This document shows positions 8,910 through 17,476 of a stretch of DNA of 64,000 nt, in pieces. A program made the translations under genes and the position numbers. How positions within the stretch are numbered: the first letter of the stretch is position 1; each line of letters opens with the position of its first letter. The notes below the pieces were generated by a model that did no database searches, was not told the DNA's origin, and saw nothing but the letters and a program-made list of their open reading frames with translations. The DNA comes from Paenibacillus radicibacter (GTDB taxonomy: Bacteria; Bacillota; Bacilli; Paenibacillales; NBRC-103111), in NCBI RefSeq assembly GCF_024721995.1, contig NZ_JANQBC010000002.1, forward strand, positions 310,001 to 374,000, read 5' to 3'.

Positions 8910-8938
8910 ATTCTAACAAACCAATATTCAAATTGCAA
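8910..8938 (-). promoter_or_regulatory. Sigma-A promoter of the riboflavin operon
   Basis: Minus-strand -35 TTGCAA (8938-8933) and -10 TAGAAT (8915-8910) are separated by exactly 17 nt, about 20 nt before the RFN element. Confidence 0.8.
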
Positions 8939-8982
8939 GGAAGCTTGTCACAATCTTGACACAGGCTTTATCTGATCGACGC

Positions 8983-9020
8983 AAAAAAGCTCCGAGCCCG
9001 CATTCCTGCGCACTCAGAGC
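8983..9020 (-). terminator. Terminator of ppiB
   Basis: GCTCTGAGTGCGC and GCGGGCTCGGAGC (minus strand) form a long stem with few mismatches, followed by TTTTTT. Confidence 0.85.
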
Positions 9021-9037
9021 AAAATTTGCTATAAAAT

Positions 9038-9469
9038 TTAAACTTCTTCGATTACAACGGACTCGATTACTTCGCGACCTTTGAATGTATCAACAAGATC
9101 CATACCTTGAGTCACTTTACCGAATACCGTGTGTCCGCCATCAAGATGCGGTTGTGCTTCATAGCAGATGTAGAATTGGGAACCGCCAGTGTTGCGTCCA
9201 GCATGCGCCATAGCAAGTGTACCGCGCTCATGTTTGTTCGGGTTGATTTCACAGTTGATTGTGTAACCAGGGCCGCCCATACCGGAACCTTGCGGGCATC
9301 CGCCTTGTGCTACGAAACCTGGGATTACACGGTGGAAGTTCAAACCGTTGTAGAAACCATCGTTTACTAGTTTTTCAAAGTTAGCAACTGTATTGGGAGC
9401 ATCCTTTTCGAAAAGCTCGATAAGGATTTCGCCGCCGTCTTTCATTGTCAATTTAGCTTGTTTTGTCAT
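9038..9469 (-). CDS. ppiB: Peptidyl-prolyl cis-trans isomerase, cyclophilin type
   Basis: A 143-aa single-domain cytosolic cyclophilin that speeds proline isomerisation in folding proteins. Motifs include [13 protein letters not shown] (catalytic Arg), GSQFYICYE and HTVFGKV. No signal peptide. The ORF can open at a GTG (9481), but that is only 4 nt from the GGAG; the ATG at 9469 gives proper spacing and the 143-aa length of B. subtilis PpiB. It is monocistronic, with its own terminator. Confidence 0.95.
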   Translation of the reverse strand: MTKQAKLTMKDGGEILIELFEKDAPNTVANFEKLVNDGFYNGLNFHRVIPGFVAQGGCPQGSGMGGPGYTINCEINPNKHERGTLAMAHAGRNTGGSQFYICYEAQPHLDGGHTVFGKVTQGMDLVDTFKGREVIESVVIEEV

Positions 9470-9504
9470 TATGCAATTCACTCCTATGTATTAATAAGAT
9501 GAGT

Positions 9505-10410
9505 CTATTTTACACCATTAGATGTCACTGCACAAATCGCGTAATAATCGATACTTCTCATATGGACAAACCCGCAAGATTCATACAGTCCAAGCGCCCC
9601 GCTATTCGTAACAGCAACCTCAAGTGCGGCATTCGGTTTGCCCAATTGCTGCTGACCATAAGCAATCGTCTGATTCAGAATGTTGCGTCCATGTCCTTGC
9701 CCACGCATCGATTTACTTACTCCAAATCCGAAGATAAAGATTGAATCTTTACGAACCATCACACCAATTTTACTGATAGGCACACCGTCTAGATCAGCGA
9801 TAAACGTTAAGTCATCCTTACTCTTTGCACATTGATCTACATATTCTGCTGCATCATCATGCGTCATTTCGAATGCTTCCATGTTCGATTGAATGAGCAC
9901 ATCGCGATCTTCAGGATAACGTGCTAATCTTATGCTTGTTTCTACCGTGCTTGGCACCACAACTTCCCCAGCGTCATTACTATTACGCTCCATGTAGTGT
10001 TCTGAGAATTCATACTTCCCAGTTGTGGACCCGATAAACGCCTTCGCCGACTCGGAATTTCCCGGACATATGAGCAGCACTTTACTATATTTACGCTTTA
10101 TAGACTCCTCCATCGCCATCTTTAACAATTTGGTGAAAATACCTTGACGACGGTAATCCGGATGCACCATTCCGCTCACTTCTATTTCAACGGTTCCGAA
10201 GCTGTATAACCCTAGGAATCCAATGATCTGCCCATTGTCCACATAGACAAAATCATTTACTACATCGCCCGATCGTTCTCTGAGCATACTCCAATTCAGC
10301 TTCATCGTGACCTTATCATGCGTTTGACAAATCTTCATCAACGCTTCAACTTGATTCAATTCTTCCGTCGTTAATTGCGTACGACCATGCCCTTCATACT
10401 GATTGACCAA
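9505..10410 (-). CDS. GNAT acetyltransferase, tandem-domain
   Basis: A 301-aa protein with two acetyltransferase (GNAT) modules. The N-terminal one has GMVHPDYRRQGIFTKLL, and the C-terminal one has GFGVSKSMRGQGHGRNIL, an acetyl-CoA pyrophosphate-loop motif (R/Q-x-x-G-x-G). Substrate is unknown; double-GNAT proteins acetylate small molecules such as thiol cofactors or antibiotics. It starts at TTG 10410 with AAGGGG 8 nt upstream. It is a separate unit after the lipoate ligase terminator. Confidence 0.8.
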   Translation of the reverse strand: MVNQYEGHGRTQLTTEELNQVEALMKICQTHDKVTMKLNWSMLRERSGDVVNDFVYVDNGQIIGFLGLYSFGTVEIEVSGMVHPDYRRQGIFTKLLKMAMEESIKRKYSKVLLICPGNSESAKAFIGSTTGKYEFSEHYMERNSNDAGEVVVPSTVETSIRLARYPEDRDVLIQSNMEAFEMTHDDAAEYVDQCAKSKDDLTFIADLDGVPISKIGVMVRKDSIFIFGFGVSKSMRGQGHGRNILNQTIAYGQQQLGKPNAALEVAVTNSGALGLYESCGFVHMRSIDYYAICAVTSNGVK

Positions 10411-10453
10411 ATACCCAACCCCTTATTTTAGAAAATTCTATTAAATTATACCA

Positions 10454-10506
10454 CAAAAAAAAGATATCGAGTGCCCCTTAATGGGAGAGGAGAGACTCGA
10501 CATCTT
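10454..10506 (-). terminator. Terminator of the lipoate ligase gene
   Basis: AAGATGTCGAGT and ACTCGATATCTT (minus strand) pair with one mismatch and run into TTTTTTT. Confidence 0.85.
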
Positions 10507-10529
10507 CTACTTATTTTATCCAATTCAAA

Positions 10530-11528
10530 TTAACGCAAGAACATCAAATCAATAAAGTCATCAAGTGTAATTGCGCCAAAATAACTGGAAATCGCCACAT
10601 CCGCAAGCGCTTCGCGAATTTCTGATTCTTCATAACGCACGCCTCGAAGCTTGTCCTCAATCTCAGCAACGTCACTTACGCCGAAGAAGTCACCGAAGAT
10701 TTTCATCTCCTCCATTCGACCATCCACAACGTCCATACGCACATCAATGATACCTACAGGGAAACGCTTCATGTTCTGGATATTGCTCTTCGGCGATCTG
10801 CCATAGTTCCAATCCCAGTTCTGATAACGCTCTGTGGAAATCTCATGAATCTTCGCCCAATCCGCTTCTGTTAACTCATACTGTGGGACTTGATCGGGCT
10901 CCATACCGAAAATTTGACGCAATAACTCTTCTTTAAATTGCTGAATGGTAATCTTCTCTTCCAAGAACTCCGAAATATTCGCAACGCGCGAACGAATGGA
11001 CTTCGTGCCTTTGGATTGAATCTTTGCCGCATTCACTTTAAGAGCAGACACCACATGCTCAATTTCCGAGTCAAACAATAGCGTCCCGTGGCTGAACATA
11101 CGACCTTTTGTTATAAACTGTGCATTGCCTGAAATTTTGCGCTCTCCGACTTGAATGTCGTTGCGACCTGTTAGCTCACATTCGACACCTAGCTCATTTA
11201 ACGCTTGAACAACAGGCTCCGTAAACTTCTTGAAGTTGTGAAACGACTGTCCATCATCTTTGGTCAAGAAACTAAAGTTCAAGTTGCCAAGGTCGTGATA
11301 AACCGCACCACCGCCAGAAAGTCTACGAACAACTTTAATACCCTGCTCTTTGACATATTCCGCATTGATTTCTTCAATGGTGTTCTGGTTCTTCCCAATA
11401 ATGATCGATGGCTCGTTTATATAAAATAGCAAGTAACTGTCGTCCATTTGCAAATGCTTGAGTACAAACTCTTCAATCGCAAGATTAATTCGAGGATCGG
11501 TAATCCCTTTATTGTCAATAAAACGCAT
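10530..11528 (-). CDS. lplJ: Lipoate--protein ligase A family
   Basis: Activates free lipoate with ATP and attaches it to lipoyl domains, such as that of the BkdB E2 encoded at 43-44.6 kb. The 332-aa sequence has the binding motif RRLSGGGAVYHDLGNLNFSF near residue 70 and GNAQFITKGRMFSHGTLLFD, plus the C-terminal accessory domain. GGAGG 7 nt before the ATG at 11528 (MRFIDNKG) decides the start over the upstream in-frame codons. Monocistronic between two terminators. Confidence 0.93.
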   Translation of the reverse strand: MRFIDNKGITDPRINLAIEEFVLKHLQMDDSYLLFYINEPSIIIGKNQNTIEEINAEYVKEQGIKVVRRLSGGGAVYHDLGNLNFSFLTKDDGQSFHNFKKFTEPVVQALNELGVECELTGRNDIQVGERKISGNAQFITKGRMFSHGTLLFDSEIEHVVSALKVNAAKIQSKGTKSIRSRVANISEFLEEKITIQQFKEELLRQIFGMEPDQVPQYELTEADWAKIHEISTERYQNWDWNYGRSPKSNIQNMKRFPVGIIDVRMDVVDGRMEEMKIFGDFFGVSDVAEIEDKLRGVRYEESEIREALADVAISSYFGAITLDDFIDLMFLR

Positions 11529-11559
11529 GTACATCCCTCCATACCCCATTTTATAACAT

Positions 11560-11584
11560 AAAAAAGGACCTTTTACAAAGGTCC
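11560..11584 (-). terminator. Terminator of lysA
   Basis: GGACCTTT/AAAGGTCC (minus strand), 3-nt loop, followed by TTTTTT. Confidence 0.9.
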
Positions 11585-11616
11585 AATCTGATCTTATTGC
11601 ATGACTTTAACTATTC

Positions 11617-12948
11617 CTATACGGTTGCACTTAGCCCTTTCATTCGCTGTGGAACGAGGTCATTACCGACAATGTCGTTAAATGTTTCACGCTGTACCAC
11701 AACGTCCACTTGACCGTCTTTAACAAAGACGACTGCCGGACGACGAATTCGGTTATAGTTGCTTGCCATCGAGTAGTTATAAGCACCCGTGGAAGCAACA
11801 GCTAAGATATCACCACTTTCGACTTTTGGCAAATTGATATCCCAAATTAACATATCGCCGCTCTCGCAACATTTTCCAGCAATAGATACGAGTTCAACAT
11901 TTGCTTCTCCTGCTCGATTCGCGAGACACGCTTCATATACTGCATCATAAAGCGCTGTACGAGGGTTATCAGTCATCCCGCCATCAACAGCTACATACTT
12001 GCGAACACCTGGAATGTCTTTGAATGTACCCACTGTGTAAAGTGTCGTACCCGAATCTCCGACGATCGAGCGACCTGGCTCAATCCAAATCTCAGGAACC
12101 GGATAGCTGTAGTTTGAAAAGTTAGTTTTTACCGAGTCAACAATCGCGCTAACATAATGGCTAGCTGGTAGTGGGGTGTCGCCCTCTACATAACGAATAC
12201 CGAAGCCCCCGCCAAGATTGATGACTTTAAACGTCACATTGTACTGATCACGCATTTCGGCAGCGAATGTTGTTACTTTATCAACTGCGACTTGGAAACC
12301 GTCAATCTCAAATATTTGCGACCCAATATGCGAATGAACGCCAAGCAGCTCGACATGGGATAAACCAGATGCTTCAACAACAGCTTGTGCCGCCGCACCA
12401 TTACCCAAGTCAAATCCAAATTTGGAATCAATCTGACCTGTCGTGATATATTCATGCGTATGGGCTTCAACACCCGGTGTAATCCGCAGAAGAGCATTCA
12501 CGACTTGACCTTTTTCCGCAGCAATCGCATTAAGCACGTGCAATTCCACGAAATTATCAACGACGAAGCAGCCAATCTTCGCATCAATTGCCATTGCAAT
12601 TTCTTGTGGAGTCTTGTTATTCCCATGGAAATGAATGCGATCAACAGGAAATCCTGCTTGCAGTGCCGTGTAAAGCTCTCCATCGGATACAACATCCAAT
12701 GATAATCCCTCTTCATGTACTAGCCTGCACATTGCCATCGTACAGAACGCTTTACTCGCATAAGCCACTTGGAATTTAAGACCCGTTCCCCGGAATGCTT
12801 GAATAAACTCTTGGCAGCGCTGACGAATGAGCGCTTCATCCATAATATACAGAGGTGTTCCATATTTTGCAGCTAATTCAGTTGTGTCTACCGCACCGAT
12901 TTCTAGATGTCCTTGATTATTAATTTTGCTTGTCCCATGCAAGTACAT
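11617..12948 (-). CDS. lysA: Diaminopimelate decarboxylase
   Basis: PLP-dependent enzyme for the last step of lysine synthesis, meso-DAP to L-lysine. The 443-aa protein shows the PLP-lysine motif VAYASKAF, HSHIGSQIF, the phosphate-binding NLGGGFGIRY, the substrate motif EPGRSIVGD and the cross-subunit cysteine motif KCCESGD. AGAGG lies 8 nt before the ATG at 12948 (MYLHGTSK); the frame from 12975 is unlikely. It follows spoVAF as in B. subtilis, with a gap of about 115 nt holding an imperfect hairpin but no obvious terminator. Confidence 0.96.
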   Translation of the reverse strand: MYLHGTSKINNQGHLEIGAVDTTELAAKYGTPLYIMDEALIRQRCQEFIQAFRGTGLKFQVAYASKAFCTMAMCRLVHEEGLSLDVVSDGELYTALQAGFPVDRIHFHGNNKTPQEIAMAIDAKIGCFVVDNFVELHVLNAIAAEKGQVVNALLRITPGVEAHTHEYITTGQIDSKFGFDLGNGAAAQAVVEASGLSHVELLGVHSHIGSQIFEIDGFQVAVDKVTTFAAEMRDQYNVTFKVINLGGGFGIRYVEGDTPLPASHYVSAIVDSVKTNFSNYSYPVPEIWIEPGRSIVGDSGTTLYTVGTFKDIPGVRKYVAVDGGMTDNPRTALYDAVYEACLANRAGEANVELVSIAGKCCESGDMLIWDINLPKVESGDILAVASTGAYNYSMASNYNRIRRPAVVFVKDGQVDVVVQRETFNDIVGNDLVPQRMKGLSATV

Positions 12949-13064
12949 ATTCGATTCCTCTCTCTCCCCAGACAACAGCCCATATTCCCATCCACATACA
13001 CTGTTTAAATTAATACTAAAATTATCACAGTTGCGTGTGGGTTACAATAACCAATCGCCAAATC

Positions 13065-14612
13065 CTAATTCGGATTTTTCTGCGGTTGACGGGTATTGTC
13101 GATGGATCGTGTAAGTGAGGGACGTTTCTTATCGCTTGTCACTGGCAAGCGGAGTAAGATTGCCAACATGCCTTTTGCATTGAAAGGAATAAACGGCCAC
13201 ATATAAGGTGAGTTATAGGAGCGCTGCAAACACAATACAATTAGCCACAGCGTCCAACCGATCACAAAGCCAGGAGCACCGAATATAGCCGCTGTTATGA
13301 GCGATATCAGCCTCTGAATCCGATTCGCTAAACTAAGCTCATAACTAGGTGTCGCGAACAAACCGATGGAGGCAACTGCCAGGTACAAGATGACCTCATT
13401 AATGAATAATCCAGCCTTTATCGCAATATCCCCGACTAGAATTGCAGCAACTAAGCCCATCGCAATGGCAAGCGGAGACGGCGTATGTACAGATGCCATC
13501 CGCATGAGATCAAGTCCTAGCTCCGCAATGATAAATTGCGTTAGAATAGACAATTCACCCATCTTATTCGGACCTAAAAACTCTAAACCCGGTGGCTTCA
13601 TCTCTGGATGAACCACGACGATTAAATACCATAATGGTAATAAGAAAAGCGACATCCATATCCCGATAAAACGAACCCACCTTAGGTAGGTTCCGACAAT
13701 TGGGGTTTCACGATATTCTTCTGCATGTTGCACATGATGGAAGAATGTAGTCGGCATGATCATCACACTCGGTGAAGTATCCACGAATATGATGACATGG
13801 CCTTCTAGTAAGTGGGATGAGATGACGTCAGGTCGCTCTGAATAACGTACTAATGGATACGTACTCCAACCGCTTTTTTCAATGATCGCCTCTTCCAACT
13901 GCTTCTCAGCAAGCGGCAAGCCATCCAACTCAACACTATTGATCTTGTTCTTAATTTCCTGAATCAGATTCGGATCTGCAATGTCTTTAATGTAACCAAC
14001 GCATATGTCCGTACTCGTTCGCTTCCCCACTTGCATCATTTCCGTCATGAAGCCCGGGTCACGAATACGTCTGCGTACAAGTGTCACGTTCGTAATTAGC
14101 GTCTCTACAAATCCATCTCGTGACCCACGAACAACGCGTTCCAAATCAGGTTCTTCTGTCGAGCGAACAGGGAATTGCTTCGCATCGATGACTAATGCTT
14201 CTGTCGCTTGATCGAAGAACAGTGCTGTACCTCCAGCCATTACCTTACCAATAACCTCAGTCATTGATTTATACGGCTGAACTTGAATATGAGCAACCAA
14301 ATTATCCGCATAGTGGTGGACGACATCTTCCGGTTGTTCATCTAATGGCACATATGTTAAACGTTTAATAACCTCAGTTAGAACGTCGTCCTTCGCAAAA
14401 CCATTAATATAGAAAAGGGCTGTCTTCTGCCCACCAAATGTCATCTCACGAAAGCAGACATCGAAGCTTTTGTTCAAACCCGCTTCATTTTCCAACATTT
14501 TCTCAATTTGTTCTAGCGTGTCCGGTATTTTCTCTTGCTTCTCTTCCCCGCCTTTTGGCTTTTGTTTACTCGCAAATACCATCGTAAGCAGCCTCCTCAT
14601 CCAAATATTCAT
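13065..14612 (-). CDS. spoVAF: Spore germination protein SpoVAF (GerA family)
   Basis: A 515-aa membrane protein of the GerAA/SpoVAF family. It has a large soluble N-terminal region (about residues 1-310) and four to five membrane segments from about residue 320 (FIGIWMSLFLLPLWYLIVVV onward), ending in a charged tail. Motifs seen are SHLLEGHVIIFVDTSPSVMIMPTTFFHH and MASVHTPSPLAIAMGLVAAILVGDIAIKAGLF. It lacks gerAB/gerAC partners nearby and sits between spoVAB and lysA, exactly the SpoVAF position in B. subtilis. In that species SpoVAF modulates release of dipicolinate during germination and is made in the forespore. GGAGG is 8 nt before the ATG. Confidence 0.9.
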   Translation of the reverse strand: MNIWMRRLLTMVFASKQKPKGGEEKQEKIPDTLEQIEKMLENEAGLNKSFDVCFREMTFGGQKTALFYINGFAKDDVLTEVIKRLTYVPLDEQPEDVVHHYADNLVAHIQVQPYKSMTEVIGKVMAGGTALFFDQATEALVIDAKQFPVRSTEEPDLERVVRGSRDGFVETLITNVTLVRRRIRDPGFMTEMMQVGKRTSTDICVGYIKDIADPNLIQEIKNKINSVELDGLPLAEKQLEEAIIEKSGWSTYPLVRYSERPDVISSHLLEGHVIIFVDTSPSVMIMPTTFFHHVQHAEEYRETPIVGTYLRWVRFIGIWMSLFLLPLWYLIVVVHPEMKPPGLEFLGPNKMGELSILTQFIIAELGLDLMRMASVHTPSPLAIAMGLVAAILVGDIAIKAGLFINEVILYLAVASIGLFATPSYELSLANRIQRLISLITAAIFGAPGFVIGWTLWLIVLCLQRSYNSPYMWPFIPFNAKGMLAILLRLPVTSDKKRPSLTRSIDNTRQPQKNPN

Positions 14613-14647
14613 GCTTCAATCCTCCTTAGAACCTCCGTGCCTCTCTG

Positions 14648-15067
14648 TTAGAACACGAGCCATTCCAATAATGAACCGCACACTTTGCCAAGTATCATCG
14701 CGAGCAGAAACCAGATCATATACGAATCGAGCCCAACTCTTTTTGCCAAGATAGGCAGAACGTTAATGACTTCGGTCAGCGCTGCCGCTAACATGCCGAC
14801 AAAACAGCCTGCGAACAAGCCAAATATACCTGTCATGATTCGTGGAAAAGCAAAGATCACACCTTCAAAATCCAGAATCGTAAATAAAAGTGATCCGATA
14901 ACAACAGCTTCTTCATACCGCCGAATGGATGTAAACGACTTGCTCACCTGCATCAATCGCGGAATAATGTCGAGTACCACGAGAAATGCGACCATCCCAC
15001 TTCCGACCGCAATCCCCCCTGCCAAGCCAATAAAACCAGACAGAAGCATCCCCCCGAAAGCAATCAT
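14648..15067 (-). CDS. spoVAB: Stage V sporulation protein AB
   Basis: A 139-aa protein with four hydrophobic segments, matching SpoVAB. It overlaps spoVAA by ATGA (4 nt), so the two are translationally coupled. Conserved stretches are GLAGGIAVGSGMVAFLVVLDIIPRL and GCFVGMLAAALTEVINVLPI. In B. subtilis SpoVA proteins move Ca-dipicolinate into the forespore; the specific role of AB is not known. The next gene is spoVAF, not spoVAC, so AC-AD-AE are absent here. Confidence 0.9.
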   Translation of the reverse strand: MIAFGGMLLSGFIGLAGGIAVGSGMVAFLVVLDIIPRLMQVSKSFTSIRRYEEAVVIGSLLFTILDFEGVIFAFPRIMTGIFGLFAGCFVGMLAAALTEVINVLPILAKRVGLDSYMIWFLLAMILGKVCGSLLEWLVF

Positions 15068-15696
15068 TCCGATTCCCTGCTCTCATGAATTTTGTGATAC
15101 TCCTCGGTGATGACATACTGATTAATATTTTCTTGATAGTTGTACATCTCGAGTTCCAGTGGGCTTGGCTCTTCATTGAATCGTTTCTTGAAAATATGAT
15201 TGAAGAAAATCATCATCCCAACACCAATCCCAATCGAGTATGGAATTTGAAGAATAAGAGGATGATCATTCTTCTGACCTGTTAGCATCTCATAAATTCG
15301 CTGGTGTACAGTTAACATACTCACATCCGCATGGAAGTTCATAATCGTAAGTCCCGCTCCAATAAAAAGCAGCAACCATACTAAGATAATGAGCGGCAAG
15401 CGTGCTTTTATCGGTCCTGTTGCAATTTCGAGTAGCGTATGTGGCTCGCCAAAGTGCTCAATCTGTATTCTTGGAATCTCTTCTTTAATACTCTGAATGA
15501 CCCTCATCATGTCAACCAGCACTCGATTGCCGTCACTACGGGAAGGCTTGTAAATAACAAGCTCTTTAAGTTGCTGTTCATGTTCAGGTCTTGTAATCAT
15601 CTGAGCGATGTCACCTAGTTGAACACTCTTACCTCGCGGAACTTGAACTCTACGTCTTAAGCGAATATACAGAATAGGAATCGATTCCGATCTCAT
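15064..15696 (-). CDS. spoVAA: Stage V sporulation protein AA
   Basis: A 210-aa protein with a soluble N-terminal domain (IPILYIRLRRRVQVPRGKSVQLGDIAQ) and two C-terminal transmembrane helices (LPLIILVWLLLFIGAGLTIM and IPYSIGIGVGMMIFF). It matches SpoVAA in length and layout. The frame opens at 15765, but GGGAGGG lies 10 nt before the ATG at 15696 (MRSESIP), giving the normal size. It follows sigF by 81 nt; in B. subtilis spoVA is read by sigma-G. Confidence 0.9.
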   Translation of the reverse strand: MRSESIPILYIRLRRRVQVPRGKSVQLGDIAQMITRPEHEQQLKELVIYKPSRSDGNRVLVDMMRVIQSIKEEIPRIQIEHFGEPHTLLEIATGPIKARLPLIILVWLLLFIGAGLTIMNFHADVSMLTVHQRIYEMLTGQKNDHPLILQIPYSIGIGVGMMIFFNHIFKKRFNEEPSPLELEMYNYQENINQYVITEEYHKIHESRESE

Positions 15697-15777
15697 TCTC
15701 GATTTTCCCTCCCTGCCTTTATTCTTGCGATTAGTGTTATCTAAACAATTCCTCCTCATACACAAAAAACCAAATCG

Positions 15778-16533
15778 CTATTGCGCGATCTGGTTTTTGA
15801 TGAGTTGTAATATTTTCTTTTCCAATCGAGAGACTTGTACTTGGGATATCCCAAGCCTTGCCGCGACCTCAGACTGAGTCTGATCTCGATAATACCGTAA
15901 GTAAACAATGAGCTGCTCACGCTCAGACAATCCTTCGATTGCTTCATTTAGCGCTAAACGCTCGAACCATTTTTCCTGCGTATCATCCGCTATTTGATCC
16001 ATGAGTGTGATCGGATCGCCATCATTCTCAAATACGGTTTCATGAATGGAAGACAGTGGTTTGTTCGCCTCTTGAGCGAATACCACTTCTTCAGGCGTAA
16101 TTCCTAAGTGATCACCGACTTCCTTAATCGTAGGCAACCGGCCAAGTTCGCGTAGTAGTTCATCCTTGGTTTTACGAACTTTATTCGCCAGTTCCTTTAG
16201 GGAGCGACTCACTTTAAGTGTTCCATCATCACGCAAGAACCGCTGTATCTCTCCAATGATCATCGGTACGGCATAAGTTGAAAATTTCACGTCATAGGAA
16301 AGATCGAATTTATCCACCGATTTTAGTAAACCGATACAACCGATTTGGAATAAATCTTCTGCTTCGTATCCCCGGTTTAGAAAACGCTGTACGACAGACC
16401 AGACGAGTCTAATGTTACAGCTTACCAGCGTCTCTCTCGCCACTTGATCTCCTGATTGGCTGAGCGCAATCAGTCTTTTGACTTCACCATCATCCAGATA
16501 ACGATGAGAACCTTTCTTCAAATCGACTTCCAT
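15778..16533 (-). CDS. sigF: RNA polymerase sigma-F factor
   Basis: First forespore-specific sigma factor of sporulation. At 251 aa it has region 2 (FQIGCIGLLKSVDKFDLSYDVKFSTYAVPMIIGEIQRFLR, about residues 62-101) and region 4 with the helix-turn-helix QSEVAARLGISQVQVSRLEKKIL near the C terminus. It is co-transcribed with spoIIAA and spoIIAB (11-nt gap), which encode its control switch, and precedes spoVAA. Confidence 0.97.
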   Translation of the reverse strand: MEVDLKKGSHRYLDDGEVKRLIALSQSGDQVARETLVSCNIRLVWSVVQRFLNRGYEAEDLFQIGCIGLLKSVDKFDLSYDVKFSTYAVPMIIGEIQRFLRDDGTLKVSRSLKELANKVRKTKDELLRELGRLPTIKEVGDHLGITPEEVVFAQEANKPLSSIHETVFENDGDPITLMDQIADDTQEKWFERLALNEAIEGLSEREQLIVYLRYYRDQTQSEVAARLGISQVQVSRLEKKILQLIKNQIAQ

Positions 16534-16544
16534 AGACCAATCTC

Positions 16545-16994
16545 CTAATTGTACAAAGCTTTATTGGAGGCGATCCGCTTCATCATCGTAATCTTGGTGC
16601 CACTGCCGATCTTGCTTTCAACATCCACTTTGTCCATGAAATTTTCCATAATGGTAAAGCCCATCCCCGAACGCTCAAGTTCAGGTTTCGATGTGTATAA
16701 CGGCTGTCTTGCTTCATCCAAGTCACCAATGCCCATACCGAAATCTTCGATTGTTAGGGTCACCATATCACCCTCAATTTCAGTTGTGATAGCGATGACT
16801 CCATCAATGCGATTGTCGTATCCGTGAATAATACAGTTGGTTACAGCTTCCGAGACGACGGTTTTCAAATCTGTTAACTCATTCATATTCGGATCTAGCT
16901 GGGCAACGAATGCACCCACTGCTACCCTTGCGAACGATTCATTCTCGGACTTAGAAGCAAATTGTACGGTCATGAAGTTACGAGATTCACTCAT
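16545..16994 (-). CDS. spoIIAB: Anti-sigma-F factor / serine kinase SpoIIAB
   Basis: A GHKL-type kinase that binds and inhibits sigma-F and phosphorylates SpoIIAA. The 149-aa sequence has the N box [16 protein letters not shown] and the ATP-lid motif [29 protein letters not shown]. The start overlaps the spoIIAA stop as ATGA, giving the 1:1 coupling typical of the operon. Confidence 0.97.
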   Translation of the reverse strand: MSESRNFMTVQFASKSENESFARVAVGAFVAQLDPNMNELTDLKTVVSEAVTNCIIHGYDNRIDGVIAITTEIEGDMVTLTIEDFGMGIGDLDEARQPLYTSKPELERSGMGFTIMENFMDKVDVESKIGSGTKITMMKRIASNKALYN

Positions 16995-17344
16995 AGAGCA
17001 ACCTCCAAGCTTGAGAGCGCTGCTCGCTCGTTATCTTGAATAGCTACAATCTTGAATAAACCGGAAAGCTCGAACAATCGATAGACAGCAGCATTCGTAT
17101 CGCAGACAACCATTTTCCCGCCGCTAGCCGTAATTTGCTTGTAACGACCTAGAATGACACCGAGCCCTGAGCTGTCCATGAAAGATAAATCTTTCAAACT
17201 AAGGACAAGATGCTTGACATCGCCTTTTGTGATCGCTTCTTCCATCCGCGATTTCACAGCGCTCGCTGTATGATGATCAAGCTCACCTTTGAGCCGAACG
17301 ATTAATGCCCTGCGGTTTTGTTCAAATTCGATTTGCAAACTCAT
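16991..17344 (-). CDS. spoIIAA: Anti-anti-sigma factor SpoIIAA
   Basis: STAS-domain protein that releases sigma-F from SpoIIAB when unphosphorylated. The 117-aa product has the phosphorylation-site motif [20 protein letters not shown] with the target serine in DSSGLG. AAGGAG 8 nt before the ATG at 17344 sets the start and gives the same length as B. subtilis SpoIIAA. It is the first gene of spoIIAA-spoIIAB-sigF, behind a sigma-H promoter. Confidence 0.97.
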   Translation of the reverse strand: MSLQIEFEQNRRALIVRLKGELDHHTASAVKSRMEEAITKGDVKHLVLSLKDLSFMDSSGLGVILGRYKQITASGGKMVVCDTNAAVYRLFELSGLFKIVAIQDNERAALSSLEVAL

Positions 17345-17375
17345 TGTGTTCACTCCTTCCAAGGATGAACAATGA

Positions 17376-17403
17376 ATTCTACGAAAGTTGAGACAATTCC
17401 TGC
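17376..17403 (-). promoter_or_regulatory. Sigma-H promoter of the spoIIA operon
   Basis: On the minus strand GCAGGAATT (17403-17395), 12 nt, then GTAGAAT (17382-17376) matches the sigma-H consensus RnAGGAwWW-N11-12-RnnGAAT in every defined base. It lies about 30 nt before the spoIIAA start. The operon is sigma-H driven in B. subtilis. Confidence 0.85.
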
Positions 17404-17420
17404 CCTCTTACAAAACTAGA

Positions 17421-17458
17421 AGAAAAGCGCTAAAAACTGTCAAAGCTCACTGTTTTTC
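17421..17458 (-). terminator. Probable terminator of dacF
   Basis: GCGAAAAAC and GTTTTTagCGC (minus strand) pair with a 2-nt bulge and are followed by TTTTC. It would separate dacF from spoIIAA. Confidence 0.55.
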
Positions 17459-17476
17459 GCTCCGTCAATCGGGCGA

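Noticed and set aside
12975-13055. Imperfect inverted repeat (CCACA..ACTGT / ACAGT..TGTGG) between spoVAF and lysA
   Set aside because: Several mismatches, long loop and no T-tract; not good enough for a terminator or operator.
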